From the NCBI GenBank assembly GCA_002428455.1, contig DIWL01000017.1:11918-40809 (forward strand): a DNA stretch of 28,892 nt, written 5' to 3'. This DNA is from Anaerolineaceae bacterium UBA6107. Lineage in GTDB: Bacteria; Chloroflexota; Anaerolineae; Anaerolineales; Anaerolineaceae. The stretch's first letter is position 1. Every line of letters starts with the position of its first letter. A program made the translations under genes and the position numbers. Shown here one piece after another: positions 7,608 through 16,138 of the stretch. The notes beneath the pieces are model-generated. The model searched no databases. It was given only the letters and a program-made list of their open reading frames with translations, and was not told where the DNA came from.

Positions 7608-8764
7608 TGAACAATCCCCGTGTCGCCATCAGCCAGCCTTACTTTATCCTGGGTGGACGTCTCTCGTTGGTTTTGGAGATCGTTAAGTCACTGAACAACC
7701 TGGGCATCGAACCGGATATTCTGGCACTGGGATATGCGTTTACCCCGGATCAGATCTACAAGAAGTATGGGCATGATCTACGCATGCATTTTCGGACAGT
7801 GGCAAAAGGGACTCCCTGGCATAGATTACCTCAGGATTTTCAAATCCTCATTTTCAATTACCTGCTCAGGAAATTTTCCAGCAGTTATGATCTAATCATT
7901 AATTCGAGCGATAGCCAGATCCACCTGCCAGAAGAACCAAGAATTATAAGTTATGTGCATTTCCCTCGTGAGTATCTTGTCAAACGAGGGGTAACGGAAA
8001 GCTATTTCCTCAACAGCGGGAAATTCATGGTTTTCCTGGCAAGGATATCCGATAGATTATTAAGATGGTTTTATTCCCGCTCCAGAGAGCCGTTGAAACA
8101 GTCCGTAGTCTGCAATTCCATGTACTCCAGAAGTTGTTTTCTTGAAGCTTTCCCGGAATACCCGAAAGAAATACCGGTGATCTATCCCCCCATAAAACTG
8201 GCGGAGTACCAAGTTGAAACTGAGGAAGAAAGGCGCGGTGTCATCTCCCTGGGAAGGTTCTCGCGGTTAAAAAAGCAATTTGAACAGATTAAGGTCGCAG
8301 AAAGACTGCCCCATATTGATTTCCACCTTGTGGGTTTTGTGACGGAACGCGCATATTTTGAGCGCTGCAAGAGTTATATCGAAAGCCAGGGTCTAAAAAA
8401 CGTACACCTCCACCCTAACCTTGACTACAATGAAATGATCAGATTACTTAACTCGTCTAAATATTTCCTGCACAATATGGTAAATGAACCATTTGGAATC
8501 ACTGCCGTGGAAGCCATTGCTGCGGGTTGTATTCCGATCGTGCACAATTCAGGAGGACAAAAAGAGACCGTACCCGAAGGTGCCTTAAGGTACGATGAGT
8601 TGTCTGACATTCCCGCAATCCTGAATGACCTTGAAGCGAAAAGCCCCCTGGAGATTCAAACGTTAATAAAGATGCTGCAATCCAACGCTCTCGAAAATTT
8701 CGATGAACCAATTTTCCTTGAGAATATGACCCGGTTTTTACAGGACATACTCGCCAACATATAA
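7604..8764 (+). CDS. GT4-family glycosyltransferase
   Basis: A retaining GT-B glycosyltransferase of 386 residues. The N-terminal half has a family-like opening with an ILGG glycine motif (15-18), and the C-terminal half has ISLGRFSRLKK (214-224, nucleotide-sugar phosphate contact) and NEPFGITAVE (294-303), which holds the E-x7-E pair (E295, E303) of GT4 enzymes. The HF-PREY segment near 119-124 resembles ALG11/GT4 mannosyltransferase-like proteins, but the sugar cannot be assigned. The true start is the ATG at 7604 (or 7607) that overlaps the sulfotransferase stop as ATGA; the open frame extends further upstream only inside that gene. It is the last intact gene of the plus-strand operon. Confidence 0.85.
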   Translation: MMNNPRVAISQPYFILGGRLSLVLEIVKSLNNLGIEPDILALGYAFTPDQIYKKYGHDLRMHFRTVAKGTPWHRLPQDFQILIFNYLLRKFSSSYDLIINSSDSQIHLPEEPRIISYVHFPREYLVKRGVTESYFLNSGKFMVFLARISDRLLRWFYSRSREPLKQSVVCNSMYSRSCFLEAFPEYPKEIPVIYPPIKLAEYQVETEEERRGVISLGRFSRLKKQFEQIKVAERLPHIDFHLVGFVTERAYFERCKSYIESQGLKNVHLHPNLDYNEMIRLLNSSKYFLHNMVNEPFGITAVEAIAAGCIPIVHNSGGQKETVPEGALRYDELSDIPAILNDLEAKSPLEIQTLIKMLQSNALENFDEPIFLENMTRFLQDILANI

Positions 8765-8826
8765 CCAGATTTTAATGTAAGAGCAAGTAACTTATACTGG
8801 CGATGCCTGCCGACTGAAAAATTTAG

Positions 8827-8964
8827 CACATCCTCAACAAACGCATTAACGCTCAAAAATCGGGGGAGTTTGAGAAAACCGGAGACTGGTACCAACGGGT
8901 GAACCCGGAACTGGCTCTTTTTGTTACACAGATCGCTGATTCGCTGGGATATAAATTCCCCTGA
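8827..8964 (+). pseudogene. C-terminal remnant of a sulfotransferase
   Basis: Between the GT4 gene and the convergent membrane protein, a plus-strand frame from after a TAG (8824-8826) to a TGA (8962-8964) encodes 45 residues with no start codon near its beginning. It contains FEKTGDWYQRVNPELA and ends in IADSLGYKFP, matching the C-terminal region of sulfotransferases, where a conserved G-x-W block is followed by a helix and a terminal LGY. The two intact sulfotransferases upstream end in the same way (SIGxWKE ... GYLE). The upstream PAPS-binding parts are missing, so this looks like the stub of a deleted or recombined gene. The 45-residue length makes the family call moderate. Confidence 0.5.
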
Positions 8965-8970
8965 TCTAAG

Positions 8971-8996
8971 CAAAAAAGCCGAAAATTTTAATTTTC
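8971..8996 (-). terminator. Possible terminator of the long minus-strand operon
   Basis: On the minus strand GAAAATT (8990-8996) pairs with AATTTTC (8981-8987) around a two-base loop and is followed by GGC and a run of six T (8972-8977). The stop codon of the GT-C gene (8988-8990) lies within it. The stem is all A/T except one pair, so it is weak. Confidence 0.3.
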
Positions 8997-10946
8997 ACTG
9001 CCGCGTGCAGAGGTTTCACGCTGTTGACCAATGGCAATCTTTTGCACCAATTGGAATAACAGGATCGTCAGCACCAGCAGACTCAACGGATACCCCCAGA
9101 ATAGATAGCGGTCGATCTGGTTCGCAAGCAGGTGCAGCAAAGCGTTCAGGAAGGCCGAACCGGAAAGGATCAGCAGCAAGGCGTTCACGGAGGTTTTGCG
9201 TTTGAGCCAAAACACAAACTGGAAGATGACATAGAACGGCAGTAGCAGCAGGGTGACTGTGAACAGGAAATTACTCACCGGGAGCCGCGGTCTGAACAGC
9301 TTATTGAGCCATTGTGGTGAGCGGTAGTAGTCCTGCAGGTAATAAACGTATGGATCGAACCTGGGCATCGGCTCCTGGTTCAAAGCACCGGTATGAACAT
9401 ACATCTTGTGCGCGATCATCTCGTTCTGAAAACCGCGGGTGAGGGAAAAATCTGTCATCGCCCGGGTTTCCTTGTCGAGCAGAACCGCGTTGGCGCTCTT
9501 CAGGTATCGTTTGATATTTAATTTCACAAAACCAGCAGGGTCACTGGTGAGTGAGGTTGTGCGGTCTTCGACACGTTTTTCCGTAAAACTGGAGAGGCGG
9601 CGATTCTGGTTAAGCGGATTCCCCTGTGAGCGGAGGAAACCGTTCCAGGCAGCATTACTGCCAAACACAAGACCTGCGGCGACGATGCCGGTAATCAATA
9701 CATAAATGACATTCTTCTTTGTAAAGGAACGGATCAAGAACAGCAGGCAGGCGATCAAGAACGGGAACAAAGCTGCGCCAATATAGGGCTGCTTGATATG
9801 CCAGGCAATCGGCACCAGCAGGATCAGAAGGACGGTCAGCCAGTAGAACCGGCGGGAGTGCGGTACGGCTTGCAGCAACTGATATGCCGCCAGGCTGGCC
9901 AGAACAGCTACCGTTGCAGCGGGATGCTCGGTCAGCAAGGTGTGGTAGTACCCCACCACGGTGGGATCCATGGCAACGAAAAGGAAAACGAACACCATGA
10001 TGAGCAGACGAGTAAACCTGCGCTCTGGATTGAACACTGACAGGATGAGCTGATAACTGACTACGAAGAGGAGGATGTGGGCAAGGATCATCGGGATCAG
10101 CAGCGCGGTCGTGTTGAAACCGTAAATTGATTGCGAGAGATAGATTCCAAGGGGGAATACCGCAAGACGGATCGGGTCCCAGTCCTGCCAGGTACCCTGG
10201 CGGATTACCTCAGCCAATGACAGGTAATGACCGGAATCCCAGGTGAGCGTGATCGTGTATTGCAAGTCGACGAGGATCAGCAGGACGATAAAAATGAGCA
10301 GTGCGTAACGATGGAATCCATCGCTGAGTTTCTGTTTGGCGGGAGCCGGGAGTAACTTTTGGCTGATGAACCAGACTGCGACGAGCAGTAAATAGAACAG
10401 GAGCCTGAGAGTGAGCGCCGTGGACGAAGGACGGGGATTGATGGTGAACTTCTCACAATTCAGTACATCACCAACACGATAAGTGAGGTCAAGGCGAATT
10501 TGCGCGGTATCCACCACCTCAGGAAGTTGCACAAAAGTGACCGGCTGCAGGATGCGGAATTTAACGGAACGTTCTTCGGAAAAAACCTCGTTTGCGGAGC
10601 GGTAAAAGACCTGACTGAGAACCTCGGGGGAAGTGGTAGAACACACCAGGGAGACGCCGCCAACCCTGGCTTCCGGAGCAAGGATTATGTAAGGATCATT
10701 GCTTTCAGAGACTAATAATCCATCTTCGAGTCGGAAGTCTTTGAGTTCAACATCTGCGACACTGTATTCAGCCTCGACCAGGCCGGCTGACCGCCACAAA
10801 CGGGTGTATGCGTTGTAACTGACGGTTTCGAGAACAGCAATGATCACCACCAATGCAAGGAAAAAGGCGGCGTTTTTCGTGAAAAAGTTCCTCACGTTAT
10901 GGAAAAATTGATGCTTCATTTTCTCCGGTTCGTTGCTTGAGATCAC
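8988..10946 (-). CDS. GT-C type membrane glycosyltransferase with an extracytoplasmic domain
   Basis: This 652-residue polytopic protein has a membrane segment at about 25-44, a hydrophilic domain of about 130 residues (45-177), a second span at 178-197 and then roughly ten more spans. A TWDSGHYLS motif follows the third span (235-243), where GT-C/GT39-like enzymes carry the acidic residues for the lipid-phosphate sugar donor, and LLTEHPAA further on is also typical. It would transfer sugar from a polyprenyl-phosphate donor at the outer face. The 45-177 domain is rich in beta strands and I do not recognise it. The start is GTG at 10946; an ATG nine codons later (10919), with GGAG close upstream, is plausible. 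It is the last gene of the minus-strand operon, 81 bases after the preceding gene. Confidence 0.7.
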   Translation of the reverse strand: MISSNEPEKMKHQFFHNVRNFFTKNAAFFLALVVIIAVLETVSYNAYTRLWRSAGLVEAEYSVADVELKDFRLEDGLLVSESNDPYIILAPEARVGGVSLVCSTTSPEVLSQVFYRSANEVFSEERSVKFRILQPVTFVQLPEVVDTAQIRLDLTYRVGDVLNCEKFTINPRPSSTALTLRLLFYLLLVAVWFISQKLLPAPAKQKLSDGFHRYALLIFIVLLILVDLQYTITLTWDSGHYLSLAEVIRQGTWQDWDPIRLAVFPLGIYLSQSIYGFNTTALLIPMILAHILLFVVSYQLILSVFNPERRFTRLLIMVFVFLFVAMDPTVVGYYHTLLTEHPAATVAVLASLAAYQLLQAVPHSRRFYWLTVLLILLVPIAWHIKQPYIGAALFPFLIACLLFLIRSFTKKNVIYVLITGIVAAGLVFGSNAAWNGFLRSQGNPLNQNRRLSSFTEKRVEDRTTSLTSDPAGFVKLNIKRYLKSANAVLLDKETRAMTDFSLTRGFQNEMIAHKMYVHTGALNQEPMPRFDPYVYYLQDYYRSPQWLNKLFRPRLPVSNFLFTVTLLLLPFYVIFQFVFWLKRKTSVNALLLILSGSAFLNALLHLLANQIDRYLFWGYPLSLLVLTILLFQLVQKIAIGQQRETSARGSEN

Positions 10947-11027
10947 CTGCTCAAAGTTTATTTTATCTCAATAATCGGCAGGCAATTCAGGCAACACACA
11001 TGATCAATTGTCGCCCCGAACATATGC

Positions 11028-12086
11028 TTACTTGCGGGAAACATTCTCGATGTACCAGTTGTAATAACTATCGCCGGCGGAGGTTGTGAACGGATCAGTG
11101 AATCTCTGCTGCAGATCCAGCCGGTTGCGGTAAAGCAGCCGCATTTCCTTCAAGATCTTCTTCCCGTTCTCAAAATAATCGTAGGAGCAGGGGTGCCTGA
11201 CGAGTTCAGCATGACCATTGGCATTTAGTTTGTAGTTGTACCAATCCCACAACTCTCTGACAACAGCGTTGTTACCGCCGGTGGTGAGATAATCGATCAT
11301 ACCCATACCCGCGCCTGAGTCGTAACCGGTAAAGTGGTAAAACCGTAACGGGTGTTGACCATTGATGAGCATTTGACCGGCGGAATTGAATGAAATTTGC
11401 CGGCAATCCAGGTTCCAGCTGGCCACATCGTAACCGGGATCGCGGATGATGAAGTAATCCGCGAAGAACGAAGGGATGAGATCCCCCCATTTCTGGTCTG
11501 TAAAAAGCCCGCGGTCGTAATCCGCGTAACAATAATCATAGAGGCGCTTCCACCACCACTCTACGAAGCAGGCGCCGTCCTTTCTTTTCGCGTTCACACC
11601 CAGGAAACCAAAATTAAAAACACCATGCCGCAACGTCCCGGCGATTTCATTATTTTCAATGGAATGGGGATCATCCGTGTAATCGACGAGATGGGGGATG
11701 AGAAGAATTCCATTGTCCGCCAGTAATGTGTCGAGTTGATCAAGGGAATTAAAGACTGCAATGTCAGGGTCAATGTAGAGGATCTTTTCAACCCCCTGTT
11801 GCGCGAGCGAGTGCAAATAATACCCTTTGACAGCGGTGCAGAGTTCGACCACCGAGTGTTTGAAGACCCAGGTGGACAGGTCCGGAATATCCATCTCATT
11901 CAGCCAGACAACCCGATCAAACAGGTCTTTTTCGATGATGATGGGATCAGCTTCCCGCGTGAGAACATCCGACCGTTCACAGATCAACAGATGAAAAGTC
12001 CAATCCGGATGGAATTGTTTTAGCGTTTGGGCCAGGATGCGGGCTTTTGGCAGGTAATTTAGGGTAATACTGGTAAAAACGTCCAT
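11028..12086 (-). CDS. Glycosyltransferase with a DPD metal-binding motif (GT8-like)
   Basis: The protein (352 residues from the ATG at 12086) opens with MDVFTSITLNYLPKARILA, an N-terminus shared by a family of putative GT-A glycosyltransferases. A YIDPDIAV segment at 104-111 provides the DxD motif that holds the metal and nucleotide-sugar, and FNFGFLGVN at about 158-165 is the usual strand after it. No membrane span is present. The ATG is preceded by AAAGGGA at good spacing; a GTG at 12104, overlapping the upstream stop as GTGA, is the longer alternative. It follows the repeat-bearing GT4 gene in the operon and presumably adds one sugar of the glycan. Family resemblance is to GT8-like enzymes; donor unknown. 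Confidence 0.72.
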   Translation of the reverse strand: MDVFTSITLNYLPKARILAQTLKQFHPDWTFHLLICERSDVLTREADPIIIEKDLFDRVVWLNEMDIPDLSTWVFKHSVVELCTAVKGYYLHSLAQQGVEKILYIDPDIAVFNSLDQLDTLLADNGILLIPHLVDYTDDPHSIENNEIAGTLRHGVFNFGFLGVNAKRKDGACFVEWWWKRLYDYCYADYDRGLFTDQKWGDLIPSFFADYFIIRDPGYDVASWNLDCRQISFNSAGQMLINGQHPLRFYHFTGYDSGAGMGMIDYLTTGGNNAVVRELWDWYNYKLNANGHAELVRHPCSYDYFENGKKILKEMRLLYRNRLDLQQRFTDPFTTSAGDSYYNWYIENVSRK

Positions 12087-12100
12087 CTGTCTATTCCCTT

Positions 12101-13735
12101 TCACATCCAGATCAGGTCAGCTTGAGGTTTTCCATGTGCCCGAAATTCCTCAATCCTTCGGGCTAGTTCACCATTGATGATAAAAGCGTGTAGATCAGCT
12201 TCATCCTCAAGGATGGCACCATGGTGGGGATTCTTTGTCAGGTAATCCTGAATATTCCCGCTTGACCTGTTTGTGATAATAAAGCAGCCTGCAGCTAACG
12301 CTTCATGCAAGGTGACGGAAAAGGTCTCAGGCCAGATGGACCACAGAAAAACAGCATCAATGTTGGTTTCTCGCAGCGAATCAATCATCGCGAATGGCAT
12401 TTGTGCAGAAAGAGGCGTTTGGATACGCGTGTAATTACCGGGTTCACCTTCAACTGAGGAAAAATGAAAATATTCGAGGTTTTCCACATCAAGGGCTGAC
12501 ACCAGGCGCAGCCAGGCATCCCAGCCCTTCGCCCGTATGGGAGAATCGATGTAACCGATCCGAAAATGGTTATGATGGTCCTGTATATTTTGCGAATCAA
12601 GCCAATTGAGACCGGCCAATGGACGCAATTCACTTGAAGAAGTCATGTAAGGAGCTTTGCTCAACCACAAATCCAGTGCATATCTGGATGGGGTGATCAC
12701 CCGCAGAGCGTTGTGGGTAAAAAACTGTTTGAATCTCGCCTGTTGCCTGGCGCGCAGGTTGCTGTAGCGGCAAATCGTACAGGCGTTGCTGGATATTTCA
12801 GGAGCAACGCAAAACTCCACACCGTTACGAAGCAAATTGAAGGAAGGGCAAAAGGAAAAGTAATCGTGCACCCAAAAATTTCCGCGCCTCTCACTTAACT
12901 CCAGGATGCAATCGATCGCTGAAAGATTCCAACCCATTGTGTGATGAATATTGACATCCACGATACTGGTGTGAATACTCCGCAAAGATTCCAGTAACGC
13001 ATTGATCCCAACTGTGCCGATGTTTTCCCCATTGAAATTTACCCCGAGCGGGATGGTAATACCGTCCTCCAACAATAATTCATTTCCGATTCTGGGGTAA
13101 ACATGAAGATAATTCTGTTCCGCCTGGTTGGCCAGCCTTTGTTCGTGAGAGATGTAAACCTGCACGTCGCTCACTGGCTGACGATCATCTCCATTGCTGA
13201 TCGAGATCACGGTCCTGTCGGAGATCAGCAAGGAATTCATCCGCGTCGTCAATTCCCCGGCAGTGACCAACTCCATTGCACCCGGAGAATGAGTGGGGAT
13301 TGGTTCTTCATAGTCCACATGATCCAGTATTTTAGTTGATCGCCCTTCTGACATCCCGTACTTGATGTAGTGAATCAGAGGGTTTATGCCAGCCGCTTTT
13401 ACATCCGGATTCAATTCCAGGTACTGATCAACATTAAAATTGTCTCCCGGGTTTCTGCCTTCACGCCAACCTTGCGTCATGAAATGTAAAAACGGTGTGA
13501 CCTTACTCGTCTGTAAATCCGGATTGTTTTCCACATAATACTTCGTGTTAAAAAAACGGGATGGATTTCTACCTTCCGATAATCCGTGAAGGATAAAATG
13601 CCTCAGTGGATTCATACCGGAATCTTTTACATCCGGATAGGTTCGTAGATAATACTCAGCATCAAACACCCCGCTTTTCTTGAGCATTACGTACGTCCTG
13701 ATCCTGTCAACCATCCGCATAAGAACCTGCTTCAC
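12101..13735 (-). CDS. GT4-like glycosyltransferase with three N-terminal 38-residue repeats
   Basis: The 544-residue protein begins with three tandem repeats of about 38 residues (24-61, 62-99, 100-136) built on the pattern F(D/N)xxYYLxxNPDV, then NPLxHxxxxGxxEGR. The rest is a GT-B glycosyltransferase; its C-terminal part has WPETFSVTLHEALAAG, which carries the GT4 E-x7-E arrangement. A hydrophilic linker joins the two. The same repeats occur in the next two repeat genes of this operon, on different catalytic domains, so they probably serve anchoring or assembly rather than catalysis. The start is GTG (13735); ATG at 13720 with AGCAGG upstream is equally possible. It lies 16 bases after the GT2-GT4 fusion gene. 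No signal peptide or membrane span is seen. Confidence 0.8.
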   Translation of the reverse strand: MKQVLMRMVDRIRTYVMLKKSGVFDAEYYLRTYPDVKDSGMNPLRHFILHGLSEGRNPSRFFNTKYYVENNPDLQTSKVTPFLHFMTQGWREGRNPGDNFNVDQYLELNPDVKAAGINPLIHYIKYGMSEGRSTKILDHVDYEEPIPTHSPGAMELVTAGELTTRMNSLLISDRTVISISNGDDRQPVSDVQVYISHEQRLANQAEQNYLHVYPRIGNELLLEDGITIPLGVNFNGENIGTVGINALLESLRSIHTSIVDVNIHHTMGWNLSAIDCILELSERRGNFWVHDYFSFCPSFNLLRNGVEFCVAPEISSNACTICRYSNLRARQQARFKQFFTHNALRVITPSRYALDLWLSKAPYMTSSSELRPLAGLNWLDSQNIQDHHNHFRIGYIDSPIRAKGWDAWLRLVSALDVENLEYFHFSSVEGEPGNYTRIQTPLSAQMPFAMIDSLRETNIDAVFLWSIWPETFSVTLHEALAAGCFIITNRSSGNIQDYLTKNPHHGAILEDEADLHAFIINGELARRIEEFRAHGKPQADLIWM

Positions 13736-13751
13736 CCGGGTTTACTAAGAA

Positions 13752-16136
13752 TTATTCATTCAGTTTCTGTCGATCAAGATCCAATTCGTGCAACAAATAC
13801 GCCAGTTTACTCTCAAATTGTTCAAGTGAATATTTGCGCTGCACAAGCGCCAAGCCGTTATCAGAAATATGTTCCCATTTTTCCCCATTCTCATAGAGCT
13901 CTACGATCAATTCCGCAAACTCTGCAGGCTCATCGCTGATCAGTACGTCCGTCCCATGGGTCAACCCCATCCCTTCTGCGGCAATGGAAGTTGCCACACA
14001 GGGCACCCCGTACCCCAGACTGGTGAGAATCTTGCCCTTGATTCCTGCGCCGAAGCGCAGGGGAGCTACGCTGAGGCGGCAGCGGTCAAAGACCTCGGAA
14101 AGATCCGGAACATACCCGATTACCTTAACTCTCTCATCCGCCAATGCATCGATCTCAGGTGGCACACCGCTACCCACGATCCAGAATTCGCACCCGGGGA
14201 GTCTGGGAGAAACCAGTGGCCAGATCTTTTCAACAAAATAAAAAACGGCATCAATATTGGGCTGATGCGGATATGAACCAATAAATAGTATATTACTCCT
14301 TGTGTCGTGATCCTGCGCCCTTCCAGCTACTCTTCTCGGAACCGTGATCCAATGCGTGCTTATCGGATCATCCAGAGCTCCTAAAAAACTCTGCTCAAAT
14401 TCACTCACAACGATCGTCGCGTCAGCTTTGCGCATGATACGGATCTCATCGTTCTCGATCAACCGGGTGTTACCCGGGTCCAGGATTCCAGAAACATCGC
14501 TTGCGCGCATTTCACGCAAGAAATGCAGGTCTACGGTATTGAACACGATCTTCGCCTGTGGTGCGTACTCTTTTACCAGATCAATGTACTTTCCACCGTG
14601 GGGGGCGCGAAAGAGCATGATCAGGTTCAGATATTTTCCGTTCCGCCAGAGGTAATCATCGATCGACGTCAGGAATGGAGCATAAAAGCAACATATCCCG
14701 CGCTTCTGGAGATCCTGGACATACTGATCGTAGATCTCAGAATCCCCAACAGAGATGAACTGGACTTCAAATCCCATTTTGCGCAACGAAAGCAAATAGT
14801 TGTATGTATCAATGGACCCTGAATCATGGTCAGGACGGGGCGTGCAGGCATCTATTACGAGTGCGCGTTGCCGACGGGTACGATTGCGATAATTCTCTAC
14901 AGGTTGCGATGGTTTTCCGTGAGAGGAAAGAACATGACCCCATCTCGCGATGAATTTGTGCCGATTAAGTTCCTGATTCTGCTTTACGCCGCTGGATATA
15001 TCGGTGCCTGATGTTGCACCCTCAATGTGAACCACGCGGGAAAAAGGTTGGCACACCACAGCATACCCGTGCTGTCGCACACGAAACGCCAGGTCTGTAT
15101 CTTCATAGTAAGCCGGAGCGAATAATTCGTCGAACCCGCCCAGTTCAGTCCAGAGCGACCTTGGAATACATAAGCTTGCACCTGAACAATAATCCGTTTC
15201 GCGGAGGTAACTGAATTCCGGTGTATTTGGATCAGCACCACGACCGAAAGTGATTCCTGTTCCATCCTCCCATATCACCCCCCCCGCCTCTTGCAGCGTA
15301 CCATCAGGAAAAACCAGTTTTGATCCTACTAAGCCAATATCCGGCGCATCGCGGAACGTTGCGATAATTGCATCAAGCCATCCTGGCATCACATAGGTGT
15401 CATTATTCAGAAAAACGATGAATTCGCCAATCGCCAGGCTGGCAGCCTTGTTACACGAACGCAGGAATCCGAGGTTTTCCTCATTCCGCACATACCTGAT
15501 CCTTTTGCAACACGAAAAAACAGCACTGGTTTCATCGGTGGAACCGTCATCGATCAGGATAATCTCAAATTTGGTTCTCTCGCGGTTTCCGATAAAAGAT
15601 TTGAGACAATTCAACGTCTCTTCGAAATGATCGAAAACCGGGATAATGATCGTCACCTGGGGCGGAATGGATGCGGCAGGATCGTACAGTTCTATTGCAG
15701 TTTCGAGTGCGTTGACATGTTGCTGCAGCAAACTGATGTCATTTGTTAGTAGCGCAGTATGAAAATCAGAATAGCGGGGGTAGCGCTGAGCGGTGCTATT
15801 TACTTTTTGTTTGTATTCGTAATTGGAACGCAAACGCAGCAGATATTTCTGGTCAAACCGGTCAGGGCACGCTTTGCGTCCTTCTGCTCTGCCGTACCTC
15901 AGATAGTGAATCAACGGATTCTGTTTTGTTTTCCTCACATCCGGATTGTTTTCAAGATAATACCGCGTGTTGAAGTTATCAGATGGATCCCGGCCTTCCA
16001 GCCAGCCGTGTTTCACGAAATGCAGCAACGGATCGATATCAAGCATCCGGACATCCGGGTATTTCAATAAATAGTAGGATGGATCAAATTGCCCACTATG
16101 CTTTAAGAAAAGGTAATCCTTCCACTCGTCAAACAT
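13752..16136 (-). CDS. GT2-GT4 fusion glycosyltransferase with two N-terminal 38-residue repeats
   Basis: A large protein (794 residues from the ATG) with three parts. Residues 18-92 hold two copies of the F-x-YYL-x-NPDV/EGR repeat, plus the start of a third (FDQKYL). Residues about 160-400 form a GT2 domain: VTIIIPVFD (162-170), IDDGSTDE (196-203), FLNNDTYV (243-250, metal site) and YYEDTDLAF (344-352, catalytic acid region). Residues about 425-790 form a GT4-like GT-B domain: ILFIGSYPHQPN near 617, and RFGAGIKGKILTSLGYG near 695-711. It could add two sugars in succession. Residue numbers count from a GTG at 16139, whose first bases overlap the upstream TAG; the ATG at 16136 is one codon later and more likely. 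It sits between a GT2 gene and the triple-repeat GT4 gene. Confidence 0.85.
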   Translation of the reverse strand: MFDEWKDYLFLKHSGQFDPSYYLLKYPDVRMLDIDPLLHFVKHGWLEGRDPSDNFNTRYYLENNPDVRKTKQNPLIHYLRYGRAEGRKACPDRFDQKYLLRLRSNYEYKQKVNSTAQRYPRYSDFHTALLTNDISLLQQHVNALETAIELYDPAASIPPQVTIIIPVFDHFEETLNCLKSFIGNRERTKFEIILIDDGSTDETSAVFSCCKRIRYVRNEENLGFLRSCNKAASLAIGEFIVFLNNDTYVMPGWLDAIIATFRDAPDIGLVGSKLVFPDGTLQEAGGVIWEDGTGITFGRGADPNTPEFSYLRETDYCSGASLCIPRSLWTELGGFDELFAPAYYEDTDLAFRVRQHGYAVVCQPFSRVVHIEGATSGTDISSGVKQNQELNRHKFIARWGHVLSSHGKPSQPVENYRNRTRRQRALVIDACTPRPDHDSGSIDTYNYLLSLRKMGFEVQFISVGDSEIYDQYVQDLQKRGICCFYAPFLTSIDDYLWRNGKYLNLIMLFRAPHGGKYIDLVKEYAPQAKIVFNTVDLHFLREMRASDVSGILDPGNTRLIENDEIRIMRKADATIVVSEFEQSFLGALDDPISTHWITVPRRVAGRAQDHDTRSNILFIGSYPHQPNIDAVFYFVEKIWPLVSPRLPGCEFWIVGSGVPPEIDALADERVKVIGYVPDLSEVFDRCRLSVAPLRFGAGIKGKILTSLGYGVPCVATSIAAEGMGLTHGTDVLISDEPAEFAELIVELYENGEKWEHISDNGLALVQRKYSLEQFESKLAYLLHELDLDRQKLNE

Positions 16137-16138
16137 CA

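Noticed and set aside
13984..14241. Plus-strand open frames inside the large glycosyltransferase genes
   Set aside because: They lie wholly antisense to well-supported genes, show no family motifs and have low-complexity or cysteine/histidine-rich compositions typical of shadow frames.
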